From: Dyella sp. AtDHG13
Lineage (GTDB): Bacteria > Pseudomonadota > Gammaproteobacteria > Xanthomonadales > Rhodanobacteraceae
Assembly (NCBI RefSeq): GCF_003201105.1
Contig: NZ_QICJ01000001.1
Span: forward strand, 610,705 to 674,704
Reading direction: 5' to 3'
Length of the DNA: 64,000 bases
Of this stretch, positions 46,371 to 59,603 are shown piece after piece. The notes below the pieces were generated by a model that was given only the letters and a program-made list of their open reading frames with translations, ran no database searches and was not told where the DNA came from. The first letter of the stretch is position 1. Each line of letters begins with the position of its first letter. A program made the position numbers and the translations under genes.

Positions 46371-47001
46371 GGCATCTACTGTTTTGGGGAGACGGAATGA
46401 GGCTAAAAAAGCCTCAAAAGGATACGCCTCGCGTCATGCCTAATCCACCTTTGTGAACGGCGAACTTCAGCCAGCGGCAGGACATGACGCCTGTGCAGCA
46501 AAGGCCATGCGAGGGTGTTTTCGCGACAACGGCGTGACAGCCGGCACGCAGCGGAAACACCCGCCTTCCATCGAAACACTTGCGGCGCTCGTGTGTTGCC
46601 TGCGCATCGGCGGACGCGACCTTCATCACCGGCCCATGCAGTACCTGGGCGTATGTCACGACGTTGCCGTCATCAAAACGTTGCGCTGCAGCAGATGAAA
46701 TCGGTTCATCGCCAAGCACGGGCGACCAATGGAAACACGCGCATACCGGTGACGGGGCGTTGCAAGCAAGCGAGCAGGACGCGCAACCGGACGATCGGCA
46801 CAGGCCATCGCCGCCGTGGGCTGGCACCATCCCCGCCGCACCACTTCCGGGGCGTCATGAACACCGACACCCTTCCTTCACGGAATTCAGCCAAAATTAG
46901 TACCCGGCGATCCACCAAGGGGTACAGCAATCGGATCTCAGCTCATCCCGAGAAACGCGCCAGGGCGGCCCGGAGTGCCCGCCCAGCGTGGCGAGGGTGG
47001 C
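46371..47001. other. intergenic region upstream of glutamate dehydrogenase and RND operon
   Basis: About 630 bases without a gene I can support; open frames here (for example 46414-46830 minus) have no recognisable domain and poor codon character. The glutamate dehydrogenase promoter must lie at its left end. Composition is slightly lower in GC than the flanks. No repeat family from elsewhere in the window is seen. Confidence 0.55.
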
Positions 47002-47030
47002 TCTACAAATTGTAAACTGTACGGTATAGT
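47002..47030 (+). promoter_or_regulatory. candidate promoter and operator of the AcrAB-like operon
   Basis: TCTACA and TATAGT are separated by 17 bases and resemble sigma-70 boxes. The -35 region is covered by the perfect palindrome TACAA-A-TTGTA (47004-47014), and the following ACTGTA-CGG-TATAGT is near-palindromic. Operators overlapping the promoter are typical of TetR-type repressors of RND pumps (AcrR, TtgR). No repressor gene is adjacent. It leaves a leader of about 180 bases before the ATG at 47219. Confidence 0.55.
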
Positions 47031-47218
47031 CCAAGCTCGCCTTGCCTGAACGAGCCACGGCTTCCGGGCCCCGCCCGTCCTGATTTCTCCCGGTTTCCCG
47101 GGGAATGCGGACCTGCGGGGCCGCTGTGTGTTCGTCGCAAGCCATTGATTTGTCGTTGCCCGGAGAGGCCACGACGTGCTGCATCCCCGACCACATTAAA
47201 GAAAAGAATGGAGCCCAC

Positions 47219-48424
47219 ATGAAGTCCACGTCATTGCGCACACCCCTGCTGTGCCTTGGCCTGCTCTCACTGGCCGCCTGTGGCAAAGGCAAGGAACAAG
47301 GCCCGCCGCAGATGCCGCCGCCGGAAGTCGGCGTGGTGAAGGTCCAGGCCCAGAGCACGCCGCTGACCAAGGACCTGGTGGGCCGCGTGTCGGCCTTCCG
47401 CAGCGCGGACGTGCGCGCCCGCGTCTCGGGCGTGCTGCTCAAGCGCGTCTACCAGGAAGGCACGGACGTCAAGCAGGGCCAGGTGCTGTTCGAGATCGAC
47501 CCGGCCGTGTACCAGGCCGCGGTGAACTCGGCCCAGGCCAACCTGGCCGCCGGCCAGGCCACCTATGTGAACTATCACAACCTGGCCGAGCGCTACCGCA
47601 AGCTGCGTCCGCAGAACTTCATCTCGCAGTCCGACTTGGACGCCGCCGAAGCCAACGAGCGCAGCAGCGCCGCCTCGGTGAAGCAGCTGCAGGCCGCGGT
47701 GGAAAACGCCAAGATCAACCTGAGCTACACCCGCGTGACCTCGCCCATCGACGGCCGCGCCGGCCAGCAGCAGGTCACCGAGGGTGCCATCGTCGGCAAC
47801 GGCGCCGCCGACGCGGGCTCCAGCTCCACCCTGCTGACCACGGTGGACCAGCTCGATCCACTCTATGTGAACTTCACCGTCAGCTCCGCCGACCTCGATC
47901 GCCTGCGCGCCGCGCAGTCGGCGGGCAATGTGTCGCTGTCGGACCAGAACAAGACCACCGTGCAGGTCACCCTGCCCGACGGCAGCAAGTACGACCAGGC
48001 CGGCACGCTTGACTTCTCCGGCGCCACGGTCGACCCGACCACGGGTGCGGTGAACCTGCGCGCCCAGCTGCCCAACCCGCAGCGCCGGCTGCTGCCGGGC
48101 GCCTACGTCACCATCACCGCCAACCTGGGCGAGCAGCACAACGTGTTCCTGGTGCCGCAGGCGGCCGTGCTGCGCGACGTGGTGGGCGCGTACGCGCTGG
48201 TGGTCGAGTCCAATGGCAACGTGGCGCGCAAGAACGTCAAGGCCGACAACATGGCCAACGGCAACTGGATCGTCACCAGCGGCCTGAGCGCCGGCGACCA
48301 GGTGATCGTGTCCGGCCTGCAGGCTGTGCAGCCCGGCAAGCCGGCCAAGGCCACGCCCTACCAGCCCGACCAGAAGAAGGGCGCGCAGGCGGGCCAGGCT
48401 GGCGCGGCTGCCGGTAAGCAGTAA
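47219..48424 (+). CDS. RND efflux adaptor lipoprotein (AcrA/MexA-like)
   Basis: The start is ATG 47219 (MKSTSLR). 401 residues with a lipobox (LSLAAC), so it is anchored to the inner membrane by lipid rather than by a helix as in the MdtA-like protein. RVSGVLLKRVYQEGTDVKQGQVLFEID is the lipoyl domain; a helical hairpin runs about 100-170; SYTRVTSPIDGRAG closes it. The C-terminal 30 residues are Lys/Gln/Ala-rich. It lies 14 bases before the pump gene. No outer-membrane factor is encoded next to it, so it probably uses a TolC-type protein from elsewhere. Confidence 0.92.
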   Translation: MKSTSLRTPLLCLGLLSLAACGKGKEQGPPQMPPPEVGVVKVQAQSTPLTKDLVGRVSAFRSADVRARVSGVLLKRVYQEGTDVKQGQVLFEIDPAVYQAAVNSAQANLAAGQATYVNYHNLAERYRKLRPQNFISQSDLDAAEANERSSAASVKQLQAAVENAKINLSYTRVTSPIDGRAGQQQVTEGAIVGNGAADAGSSSTLLTTVDQLDPLYVNFTVSSADLDRLRAAQSAGNVSLSDQNKTTVQVTLPDGSKYDQAGTLDFSGATVDPTTGAVNLRAQLPNPQRRLLPGAYVTITANLGEQHNVFLVPQAAVLRDVVGAYALVVESNGNVARKNVKADNMANGNWIVTSGLSAGDQVIVSGLQAVQPGKPAKATPYQPDQKKGAQAGQAGAAAGKQ

Positions 48425-48438
48425 GGGAGCCCACCGAC

Positions 48439-51400
48439 ATGCCGAGTTTCTTTATTGACCGTCCCATCTTCGCGTGGGTGGTGGCCATCCTGATCACACT
48501 GGTGGGCACCATTTCCGTGTTGAACATGGGTATCGAGTCGTACCCGAACATCGCGCCGCCGCAGGTGGTGGTGTCGGCGACCTACCCGGGCGCCAACGCC
48601 GATACGATGGAGAAGAACGTCACCCAGGTGATCGAGCAGCAGCTCACGGGCATCGACCATCTGCTGTACTTCAGCTCCTCGTCCAACTCCAACGGCACCT
48701 CCACCATCACCCTGAGCTTCGAAACGGGCACCGACCCGGACATCGCCCAGGTGCAGGTGCAGAACAAGGTGCAGCTGGCCCAGCCGCGCTTGCCGACCGC
48801 CGTGACCCAGCAGGGCGTGGTGGTGGCCAAGAGCAACCCTGACTTCCTGATGTTCGTGTCCCTGGTGTCCAGCAACCCGGACATCGACGGCAACCGCCTG
48901 GCCGACATCATCGCCTCGCAGGTGGCCGACCAGGTGGGCCGCATCCCGGGCGTGGGCAACACCCGCCTGATCGGCGCCGAGTACGGCGTGCGCATCTGGC
49001 TGAACCCGGACAAGCTGCAGGGCTACGGCCTGGCCGCCAGCCAGGTCTACTCGGCCGTGGCCGCGCAGAACGTGCAGTTCGCCGCCGGTTCGCTGGGCGC
49101 CGACCCGTCGCCGAAGGACCAGGGCTTCACCGCCACGGTGTCGGCCGAGGGCCGTTTCTCCTCGCCCGAGGAGTTCGGCAACATCATCCTGCGCGCCAAC
49201 AGCGACGGCACGGTGGTCAAGCTGAGCGACGTGGCCCGCATCGACTTCGGCCCGCAGAGCTACGGCCTGGCCGCGACGTGGAACGGCCAGCAGGTGGGCG
49301 GTCTCGGCGTGCAGCTGCTGCCGGGCGCCAACGCGCTGGACGTGGCCGACGCGGTGAAGGCCAAGATGGCCGAACTGTCCAGGGACTTCCCCGAAGGCGT
49401 CACCTGGTTCGCACCGTACGACACCACCCCGTTCGTGAAGATCTCGATCGAGGAAGTGGTGCACACGCTGGTGGAGGCCATCATCCTGGTCTTCCTGGTG
49501 ATGCTGATCTTCCTGCAGAACTTCCGTGCCACGGTGATCCCCACCCTGGTGATTCCGGTGGCGCTGCTGGGCACCTTCATCGGCCTGGTGGCCCTGGGCT
49601 TCACCGTCAACCAGCTGACCCTGTTCGGCATGGTGCTGGCCATCGGCATCGTGGTGGACGACGCGATCGTGGTGATCGAGAACGTCGAACGCATCATGAC
49701 CGAGGAGCACCTCTCCCCCAAGGAAGCCACGCGCAAGGCGATGGGCCAGATCACCGGCGCGGTGGTGGCCATCACCGTGGTGCTTGCGGCGGTGTTCGTG
49801 CCCTCGGCCCTGCAGCCGGGCGCGTCGGGCGTGATCTACAAGCAGTTCGCGCTGACCATCGCCGTGTCGATGGGCTTCTCGGCGTTCCTCGCGCTGTCGT
49901 TCACGCCGGCGCTGTGCGCCACCATCCTCAAGCCGGTGCACGACCACAAGAAGAACATCGTCTACCGCAAGTTCAACGATCTCTTCGATCGCGTCACGCA
50001 CACCTACAGCGGCCACATCGGCAGTGCGGCGCGCCATGCACCGCGCTGGATGATGGTGTTCGTGGTGGTCGCGGCGCTGGCTGGCTTCCTGTACACCAAG
50101 CTGCCCACCAGCTTCGTGCCCAATGAAGACCAGGGCTTCGCCCTCGCCATCGTCAACCTGCCGCCGGGCGCCACCCTGCACCGCACGGAAGAGGTGATGG
50201 CCGAAATGCGCGAGCGCGTGAAGCAGAGCCCGCTGCAGGACGACATCGTCGGCATGTACCAGATCAGCGGCTTCAGCTTCATCGGCCAGAGCGAAAGCAC
50301 CGGCATGGCCTTCATCAAGTTGAAGGACTGGAAGGAGCGCTCGATCACGGCCGACGACTGGATCCTGAAGGCGAACGGCGTGCTGCACGGCATCCGCGAC
50401 GCGCAGATCTTCGTGGTCAACCTGCCCACCATCCGCGGCCTCAGCCAGTTCGGCGGCATCGACATGTACCTGCAGGCGCGTGCCGGCCAGTCGCATGGCG
50501 AGCTGATGCAGGCCATGGGCACCGTGGTCGGCAAGGCCAAGGACAACCACGCGCTGTTCGGCGTTCGCCCCAACTCGCTGCCCGATGCCCCGCAGTGGGA
50601 CATGAAGGTGGACCGCGTGCAGGCGCAGGCCATGGGCCTGTCGGTGAGCGACGTGTACACCGCCATCCAGATGATGCTGGCGCCGGTGTATGTGAACGAC
50701 TTCGTCTACGGCGGCCGCGTGAAGCGCGTGTACCTGCAGGCGGACCAGGCCTACCGCATGGGCCCGGAAGCGCTGCAGCACATCTACACGCCCAGCAGCC
50801 TGTCGCCGGGTTCGAGCAGTTCGTCCACCTACGCGGCCACGGTCAACCCGTACAACATGATCCCGATCTCCAGCGTGGTGAAGACCAACTGGGACATGGG
50901 CTCGCCGGCGCTGACCCGCTACAACGGCTACGCCGCGGTGGAAATCGTGGGTAACGAAGCCCCGGGCTTCTCCACCGGCCAGGCCATGGCCGCGCTGCAG
51001 GGCATCGTGGACAACGACCTGCCCAAGGGCTTCGGCGCGGACTGGACGGGTCAGTCGTACCAGGAAATCCTGGCCGGCAACTCGGCCACGCTGCTGATGG
51101 TGCTGTCCATCGTCATCGTGTTCCTCTGCCTTGCCGCGCTGTACGAGAGCTGGTCGATCCCGGTCGCCGTGCTGCTGGTGGTGCCGCTGGGCCTGCTGGG
51201 TACGGTGGTGTTCTCCATGTTGCGCGGCTTGCCGAACGACATGTACTTCAAGATCGGCCTGATCACGGTGATCGGTCTGGCGGCGAAGAACGCGATCCTG
51301 ATCGTGGAATTCGCGGTGGAGCAGCAGCAGGCTGGCCAGTCGCTGTTCCAGGCAGTGGTCACGGCTTCGCGCCTGCGACTGCGCCCCATCCTGATGACGT

Positions 51401-51693
51401 CGATGGCGTTCATCCTGGGTGTGTTCCCGCTGGCCATCTCCACTGGTGCGGGCGCCAACTCGCGTCACTCCATCGGCACGGGCGTGATCGGCGGCATGAT
51501 GTTCGCCACCTTCCTCGGCCTGCTGCTGATCCCGGTGTTCTACGTCACGGTGCGTCGCCTGCTGGGCGACAAGCTGGACGAGGCATCGCACACGATCCGC
51601 CAGGCCCACGGCGGCGCAGCCACCGACGCAAGCGGCGGCGGCACGCAGGGCCCGATGCAGCCGTTCGATTCGGATCCGCGCCGCGGCGCGTGA
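48439..51693 (+). CDS. RND multidrug transporter, HAE1/AcrB-like
   Basis: 1084 residues, slightly longer than AcrB (1049). The family start MPSFFIDRPIFAWVVAILITLVG is present. Transport residues are intact: GIVVDDAIVVIENVERIM (TM4 Asp pair), GLAAKNAILIVEFAVEQ (TM10 Lys) and RLRPILMTSMAFILGVFPL. VNDFVYGGRVKRVYLQAD in the porter region and the C-terminal NSRHSIGTGVIGGMMFAT are typical HAE1 marks. It forms a homotrimer with the adaptor encoded upstream and pumps drugs or toxic compounds using the proton gradient. The last 40 residues are a Gly/Ala-rich tail. Confidence 0.93.
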   Translation: MPSFFIDRPIFAWVVAILITLVGTISVLNMGIESYPNIAPPQVVVSATYPGANADTMEKNVTQVIEQQLTGIDHLLYFSSSSNSNGTSTITLSFETGTDPDIAQVQVQNKVQLAQPRLPTAVTQQGVVVAKSNPDFLMFVSLVSSNPDIDGNRLADIIASQVADQVGRIPGVGNTRLIGAEYGVRIWLNPDKLQGYGLAASQVYSAVAAQNVQFAAGSLGADPSPKDQGFTATVSAEGRFSSPEEFGNIILRANSDGTVVKLSDVARIDFGPQSYGLAATWNGQQVGGLGVQLLPGANALDVADAVKAKMAELSRDFPEGVTWFAPYDTTPFVKISIEEVVHTLVEAIILVFLVMLIFLQNFRATVIPTLVIPVALLGTFIGLVALGFTVNQLTLFGMVLAIGIVVDDAIVVIENVERIMTEEHLSPKEATRKAMGQITGAVVAITVVLAAVFVPSALQPGASGVIYKQFALTIAVSMGFSAFLALSFTPALCATILKPVHDHKKNIVYRKFNDLFDRVTHTYSGHIGSAARHAPRWMMVFVVVAALAGFLYTKLPTSFVPNEDQGFALAIVNLPPGATLHRTEEVMAEMRERVKQSPLQDDIVGMYQISGFSFIGQSESTGMAFIKLKDWKERSITADDWILKANGVLHGIRDAQIFVVNLPTIRGLSQFGGIDMYLQARAGQSHGELMQAMGTVVGKAKDNHALFGVRPNSLPDAPQWDMKVDRVQAQAMGLSVSDVYTAIQMMLAPVYVNDFVYGGRVKRVYLQADQAYRMGPEALQHIYTPSSLSPGSSSSSTYAATVNPYNMIPISSVVKTNWDMGSPALTRYNGYAAVEIVGNEAPGFSTGQAMAALQGIVDNDLPKGFGADWTGQSYQEILAGNSATLLMVLSIVIVFLCLAALYESWSIPVAVLLVVPLGLLGTVVFSMLRGLPNDMYFKIGLITVIGLAAKNAILIVEFAVEQQQAGQSLFQAVVTASRLRLRPILMTSMAFILGVFPLAISTGAGANSRHSIGTGVIGGMMFATFLGLLLIPVFYVTVRRLLGDKLDEASHTIRQAHGGAATDASGGGTQGPMQPFDSDPRRGA

Positions 51694-51717
51694 TCCGGGT
51701 CCACCGGTCGTTCAACG

Positions 51718-51748
<31 letters not shown>

Positions 51749-51787
51749 CTTTGGCTCCGTGCGCCGCAACGGCGCGGCGAAGCGGGC

Positions 51788-52732
51788 TCACTGTTCGCCG
51801 CTCACCGTGGTGTTGCGCCCGCGCAGCTTTGCCGAATACAGCCGCCGGTCCACCAGTTCGAGAAAAGCCTGCCGCTCGTCCAGCGCCATGGGCACCACCG
51901 TGCCCGCGCCGATGCTCAGGGTCAGCGCCATGCCGGCCAACGAGCGCTCGTGCGGAATCCACTCGGTGCGGATCAGCTCGTGGCAACGCTCGGCCACCTG
52001 CGCGGCGGTGGCGGCATCAGTGTCGGGCAGCACGAGCACGAACTCCTCGCCGCCGAAGCGCGCGAGAAAATCGCGCGGGCCGCGTATCGCCTTCTCCAGC
52101 GTCTTGGCCACCACCTTCAGGCAGTAATCGCCCTGCACGTGGCCGTAGTGATCGTTGTACTGCTTGAAGTAGTCGATATCGAGCACGAGCAGCGACAGCG
52201 GCCGTCCGCTGCGCCGCGCGCCGTCCCACTCTTCCTGGAACACCGTGTCGAAGCGGCGGCGATTGGCGATGCCGGTGAGGCCATCCTTGAAGGACAACGT
52301 CTCCAGCTCGCGTTGCAGCTCCAGCAGCCGTTGCTCCGTGCGCTTGCGCTCGCTGATGTCGAACATGAAGCCGACCAGCGCATCCACGCTGCCATCGGCC
52401 TTGCGCACCACGTGGACCACGTCGCGGATCCACACGTAGCCGCCGTCCTTGCACAGCGCGCGGTAGTCGGCCTCGTGGTCCACGCCGGCCTTGGACTGCG
52501 CCACGCAGAAATTCACCGCCCAGTCGCGGTCTTCCGGATGGATGCGGTCGGCCCAGTCCTGCACGCTGACCCAGCTGTCGGGCGCCCAGCCCAGCAGTTC
52601 TTCGATCTGCGGGCCGATGTAGGAAAACGACAAGGTGTCCCACTGGATGCGCCAGGGAATGGCCTTGGTGGACTCGAGCAGGGTCTTGTAGACCATGCCC
52701 TCTTCTTCCAGCTTCTCGATGGTTTCTGACAT
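51788..52732 (-). CDS. PAS-GGDEF diguanylate cyclase
   Basis: The start is chosen at ATG 52732 (MSETIEK); no strong ribosome site exists, and ATG 52696 is an alternative. The 314-residue protein has a PAS-PAC sensor (about 15-140, with HPEDRDWAVNF and the DISERKRTEQRLLEL linker) and a GGDEF domain (about 150-310). DGLTGIANRR and RFGGEEFV (about 227) give an intact active site, so it should make cyclic di-GMP. The inhibitory RxxD site is not conserved: the position reads GPRD. It is cytoplasmic; the PAS input is unknown. Confidence 0.88.
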   Translation of the reverse strand: MSETIEKLEEEGMVYKTLLESTKAIPWRIQWDTLSFSYIGPQIEELLGWAPDSWVSVQDWADRIHPEDRDWAVNFCVAQSKAGVDHEADYRALCKDGGYVWIRDVVHVVRKADGSVDALVGFMFDISERKRTEQRLLELQRELETLSFKDGLTGIANRRRFDTVFQEEWDGARRSGRPLSLLVLDIDYFKQYNDHYGHVQGDYCLKVVAKTLEKAIRGPRDFLARFGGEEFVLVLPDTDAATAAQVAERCHELIRTEWIPHERSLAGMALTLSIGAGTVVPMALDERQAFLELVDRRLYSAKLRGRNTTVSGEQ

Positions 52733-53051
52733 GGGCGGCTCGCGGCGCGTGGCTTGGTATTCCCAGCCCGAAGCAACCATCGTGCCGTGCTGTGGGGCGG
52801 TGTGCGCCAGCGCGGAAGAACGCCTGTTGCCAGCGTTTTGCGGCCTCCGATCTCGTTCCGGGAACGGGCGCGGATGAAGTGGACGTCGCCGTGTTCGGTC
52901 AGTTCCCGACGTGGCGGGACGAAGCCGCGCGAGAGTCAGGGGCCGTCCTTGGCCGGAGGGGGTACCGAATCCCTGGTTGATCGCAAGTATTTGCGATTGT
53001 TCCGAAAGGCGTCAACCGCCTTCGTCCGCTCCGGCAAGCGGGAACGCAAAG
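52733..53051. other. intergenic region upstream of the diguanylate cyclase gene
   Basis: About 320 bases without a gene. It should contain the cyclase promoter on the minus strand. No strong boxes, repeat or RNA are seen. Its right edge joins the terminator of the acyl-CoA dehydrogenase gene. Confidence 0.55.
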
Positions 53052-53077
53052 AAAAACCCCCGGCGCGGGCCGGGGGC
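53052..53077 (-). terminator. rho-independent terminator of the acyl-CoA dehydrogenase gene
   Basis: On the minus strand GCCCCCGGC and GCCGGGGG form an 8-base GC stem followed by five T residues, 15 bases after the stop at 53092. Confidence 0.88.
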
Positions 53078-53091
53078 TGGGTCGGGCTCAC

Positions 53092-54252
53092 TCAGCGCAG
53101 GCCGGTTTCGGCGCGCGCGATCACGATGCGCTGGATCTCGCTGGTGCCTTCGTAGATCTCGGTGATCTTGGCATCGCGGAAGTAGCGCTCCAGCGGCATT
53201 TCGCGGGAATAACCCATGCCGCCGTGGATCTGCACGGCCTGGTGGGAAATCCACATGGCCGCTTCCGACGCGGTGAGCTTGGCGATGGAAGCCTCGGTGC
53301 CGAAGCGGCCGCCGTTCTTCTCCGCCTCCCCCTTGGTCCAGGCGGCGCGCAGCGTCAGCAGCATGGCGGCGTCCAGCTTGCACTTCATGTCGGCAATCTT
53401 CGCCTGGGTCATCTGGAAGCTGCCGATGGGCTGGCCGAAGGCCTTGCGGTCGCGCGACCACTGCACCGACGCGTCGTAGGCCGCGCGTGCAATGCCCACC
53501 GCCTGCGAAGCGATGCCGATGCGGCCCGCGTCGAGCAGGCTCATGCCCATGGCGAAGCCCTTGCCTTCCTCGCCCAGCAGGTTTTCCTTCGGGCACACGT
53601 AATCGGTGAATTCGATTTCGCAGGTGGCCGAGGCGCGGATGCCCAACTTCGGCTCGCTCTTGCCCGCATGGAAACCGGGCAGCTGGGTATCGATGATGAA
53701 GGCCGACACGCCCTTGGCGCCGATGCCCGGCGTGGTGATGGCGAACAGGATGATGTAGCGCGCGACCATGCCGGAGGTGATCCAGCTCTTCTTGCCGTTG
53801 ATCACCCAGTCGCCGTTGGCGTTCCTGGTGGCGCGCGTGTGCATGGCGGAGGCATCCGAACCGGACTGCGGCTCGGTGAGCGCATACGCGCCGATGGCCT
53901 CGCCCTGGGCGATGGCGCGCACATACTTCTGCTTCTGCTCCTCCGTGCCGTGCTTGAGGATGCCGGTGCAGAACAGCGAATTGTTCACCGACATGATGGT
54001 GGCGGTGGCCGCGTCGGCCGAGGCGATCTCGATCATCGCCAGCACATAGGCAATCGGGTCCATGCCCGCGCCGCCGTACTCCGTGGGCACCTCGATGCCC
54101 ATCAGGCCCAATTGGCCCATCTCGCGGATGTTGTCCAACGGGAACTCCCCCTTCTCGTCCAGCTCCGCCGCCACCGGCACGATGCGCTTCTGCGCGAAAT
54201 CGCGGGCAATGGCCTGGATGGACAACTGGTCGTCGGTAAAACGGAAATCCAT
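53092..54252 (-). CDS. acyl-CoA dehydrogenase, short/branched-chain type
   Basis: The start is ATG 54252 (MDFRFTD), with TTGGAG 6 bases before it; a four-codon extension is less likely. 386 residues: TEPQSGSDASAMHTRA binds the substrate and FAD, WITSGMVA follows, and the C-terminal IYEGTSEIQRIVIAR contains the catalytic Glu (about 368). The sequence resembles butyryl-CoA and short-chain dehydrogenases. It introduces a 2,3-double bond into acyl-CoA and passes electrons to ETF in beta-oxidation or branched-chain amino acid breakdown. It is monocistronic. Confidence 0.9.
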   Translation of the reverse strand: MDFRFTDDQLSIQAIARDFAQKRIVPVAAELDEKGEFPLDNIREMGQLGLMGIEVPTEYGGAGMDPIAYVLAMIEIASADAATATIMSVNNSLFCTGILKHGTEEQKQKYVRAIAQGEAIGAYALTEPQSGSDASAMHTRATRNANGDWVINGKKSWITSGMVARYIILFAITTPGIGAKGVSAFIIDTQLPGFHAGKSEPKLGIRASATCEIEFTDYVCPKENLLGEEGKGFAMGMSLLDAGRIGIASQAVGIARAAYDASVQWSRDRKAFGQPIGSFQMTQAKIADMKCKLDAAMLLTLRAAWTKGEAEKNGGRFGTEASIAKLTASEAAMWISHQAVQIHGGMGYSREMPLERYFRDAKITEIYEGTSEIQRIVIARAETGLR

Positions 54253-54329
54253 GAAAGACTCCAAGGGGGATCAGGGAAGCCCTCCATTTTAGCCCGTGCG
54301 ATGCGGATACCTCTGTGCGGATGCAGCAA

Positions 54330-54412
54330 GGAGCGAGGAGTGAGTAAAGAGGAGTGAGAAGTGAGAGAGAGCCAACCTCTGTTTTCTCACTCCTCTTCAC
54401 TCACTCCTAGCT
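54330..54412. repeat. single R3 repeat copy
   Basis: GGAGCGAGGAGTGAGTAAAG and GAGGAGTGAGAAGTGAGAGA at the left face TTTTCTCACTCCTCTTCACT at the right, forming the same kind of imperfect palindrome as the tandem copies at 39352-39561. It sits in the divergent promoter region between the acyl-CoA dehydrogenase and the ArsR-methyltransferase genes. Confidence 0.8.
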
Positions 54413-54446
54413 TCTTGACTAGGAACCCAGCCGGTCCTAGCCTTAA

Positions 54447-54466
54447 GTATCTCTGCATCGCGATAC
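54447..54466. promoter_or_regulatory. candidate operator of the methionine operon
   Basis: GTATC and GATAC form an inverted repeat with a 10-base spacer ending 10 bases before the ATG at 54477; GGATAC repeats a half site immediately after. The location between promoter and start of an ArsR-type gene suggests autoregulation. The exact motif of this regulator is not known to me. Confidence 0.35.
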
Positions 54467-54476
54467 AAGGATACCC

Positions 54477-55403
54477 ATGGACCTGGCTACCGCCTCCAGC
54501 GTGCTGCGCCTGCTGGCGGACCCCACCCGGGTGCGCCTGCTCGCCCTGCTCGAACGCGAGGAACTGACCGTGGCGGAGCTGGCCGCGGTGCTGCACCTGG
54601 CGCAGCCGCGCGTGTCCACCCATCTGGCCAAGCTGAAGGAAGCGGAGCTGGTACGCGACCGCCGGGCCGGCGTGTCCGCCTATTACCGCGCCAACGCCGA
54701 AACCGACGAGCACCTGCAGGTGCTGCTCAAATCCCTGCGCGACAACATCGACGACGCCCTGCTGCGCGAGGACGCCGAACGCCTGCCCGGCGTGCTCGCC
54801 CAGCGTGCCAGCGAGGAAGGCTGGGCCGACACCGTCGCCGGCGACATGGAGCGCCATTACTCGCCAGGCCGCACCTGGGAAACCCTCGCCCGCTCGCTGC
54901 TGCAGCTGCTGGAAACCGGCGACGTGCTCGACATCGCCTCCGGCGACGGCATCACCGCCGAACTGCTGGCCCCGCACGCCCATTCCATCGTCTGCGTGGA
55001 CAGCAGCGAGCGCGTGGTGGAAGCGGCGGCGCAGCGCTTGAAACCCTTCGGCAATGTCGAAGTGCTCAAGGGCGACATGCATGCGCTCGAGCTGGGCGAA
55101 CGCCGTTTCGACCTTGTGCTGATGCTGCACGCCCTTACCTACGCCGAACACCCGGCCAAGGCCGTTGCCGAGGCCGCGCGTGTGCTGCGCAGCGGCGGCC
55201 GCCTGCTGACCGTGACGCTGGGCAAGCACGACCACCGCGCCGTGGTGGAGCCGTTCGATCACCGCAACCTCGGCTTCTCCCACGACGAACTGACCGGCTT
55301 CGCCAAGAAGGCTGGCCTGGAAGCCCTGAGCTGTACGCGCCTGAGCCGCGAGCGCAAGGCGCCCCATTTCGAAGTGATCAGCCTGCTCGCCCGCAAGAAG
55401 TAA
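54477..55403 (+). CDS. ArsR-family regulator fused to a SAM-dependent methyltransferase domain
   Basis: 308 residues. An ArsR winged helix (about 1-80, [33 protein letters not shown]) has no Cys metal-binding box. It is joined to a class I methyltransferase fold (about 125-290) with motif [16 protein letters not shown] and [12 protein letters not shown] binding SAM or SAH. It lies 10 bases before metH and is probably cotranscribed. SahR-type ArsR regulators of the methionine and SAH cycle are known in proteobacteria, so this protein may read the SAM/SAH ratio. Whether the methyltransferase part is catalytic or only a sensor is unknown. Confidence 0.85.
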   Translation: MDLATASSVLRLLADPTRVRLLALLEREELTVAELAAVLHLAQPRVSTHLAKLKEAELVRDRRAGVSAYYRANAETDEHLQVLLKSLRDNIDDALLREDAERLPGVLAQRASEEGWADTVAGDMERHYSPGRTWETLARSLLQLLETGDVLDIASGDGITAELLAPHAHSIVCVDSSERVVEAAAQRLKPFGNVEVLKGDMHALELGERRFDLVLMLHALTYAEHPAKAVAEAARVLRSGGRLLTVTLGKHDHRAVVEPFDHRNLGFSHDELTGFAKKAGLEALSCTRLSRERKAPHFEVISLLARKK

Positions 55404-55413
55404 GGAGAACGCC

Positions 55414-56493
<1,080 letters not shown>

Positions 56494-56495
56494 CG

Positions 56496-56620
56496 CTCCC
56501 TCTCCCCTCCGGGGAGAGGGCCGGGGTGAGGGGCCAATCTTGCCTCACCCTCGCACTACTCAGCCTTGCCGCCCGCCCCACGCCCCCACATCAATCCTCT
56601 CCCCTCCACGGAGAGGAGGA
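56496..56620. repeat. dispersed palindromic repeat, family R1, copy 2, between metH halves
   Basis: The left hairpin CTCCCTCTCCCCTCC / GGGGAGAGGG then CGGGGTGAGGGG matches the copy at 13080 almost exactly; the right hairpin CCTCTCCCC / GGAGAGGAGGA matches its other end. It fills the space between the two metH genes. The GAGGAGGA of its right end lies 6 bases before the ATG at 56627 and serves as that gene's ribosome site. The hairpins could also affect mRNA stability or the ratio of the two products. Confidence 0.9.
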
Positions 56621-56626
56621 CAACGC

Positions 56627-59311
<2,685 letters not shown>

Positions 59312-59410
59312 GGCGCTCAAGCCGCGCTTGCATGGTTACTGCACTATGCCTGCACCCGGTGGTCTGGGACCGCACTCCGGCCCAAACCTCGCGCAAACGC
59401 CTGTATCCCT

Positions 59411-59568
59411 CACCGTCATTCCCGCGAAAGCGGGAATCCAGTGCCTTTTGGCCTTCCCGCACTACGTAAAGACGCTGGATGACTCGCTTCGCTCGCCCCT
59501 TCGGGGCCGCCCTACGGGCGTTCTGCGCGCGTTGCGCTTGTCCCGCCTTCGCGGGAATGACGGTAAGG
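59411..59568. repeat. dispersed inverted repeat, family R2, copy 3
   Basis: CACCGTCATTCCCGCGAAAG and CCTTCGCGGGAATGACGGTA are inverted ends 158 bases apart, with GCGGGAATCCAGTG and GCTGGATGAC inside. The centre also holds CGCCCCTTCGGGGCCGCCCTACGGGCG, itself two small hairpins. It fills most of the gap 59312-59603, which has no gene. Confidence 0.88.
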
Positions 59569-59603
59569 AAGTTGAGCGTCCGCGCGAGATATCGAACAGC
59601 CCC

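Noticed and set aside
42945..46400. Open frame of 1151 codons opposite the glutamate dehydrogenase gene
   Set aside because: Its translation is Ala/Gly/His/Arg-rich without domains and mirrors the codon structure of the real gene; antisense shadows are common at this GC content.
46414..46830. 138-codon minus-strand frame between glutamate dehydrogenase and the RND operon
   Set aside because: Cys-rich irregular translation with no domain; more likely promoter region.
48358..51609. Open frame of 1083 codons opposite the AcrB-like gene
   Set aside because: Same reason: His/Gln/Arg-rich shadow of a strongly conserved RND pump.
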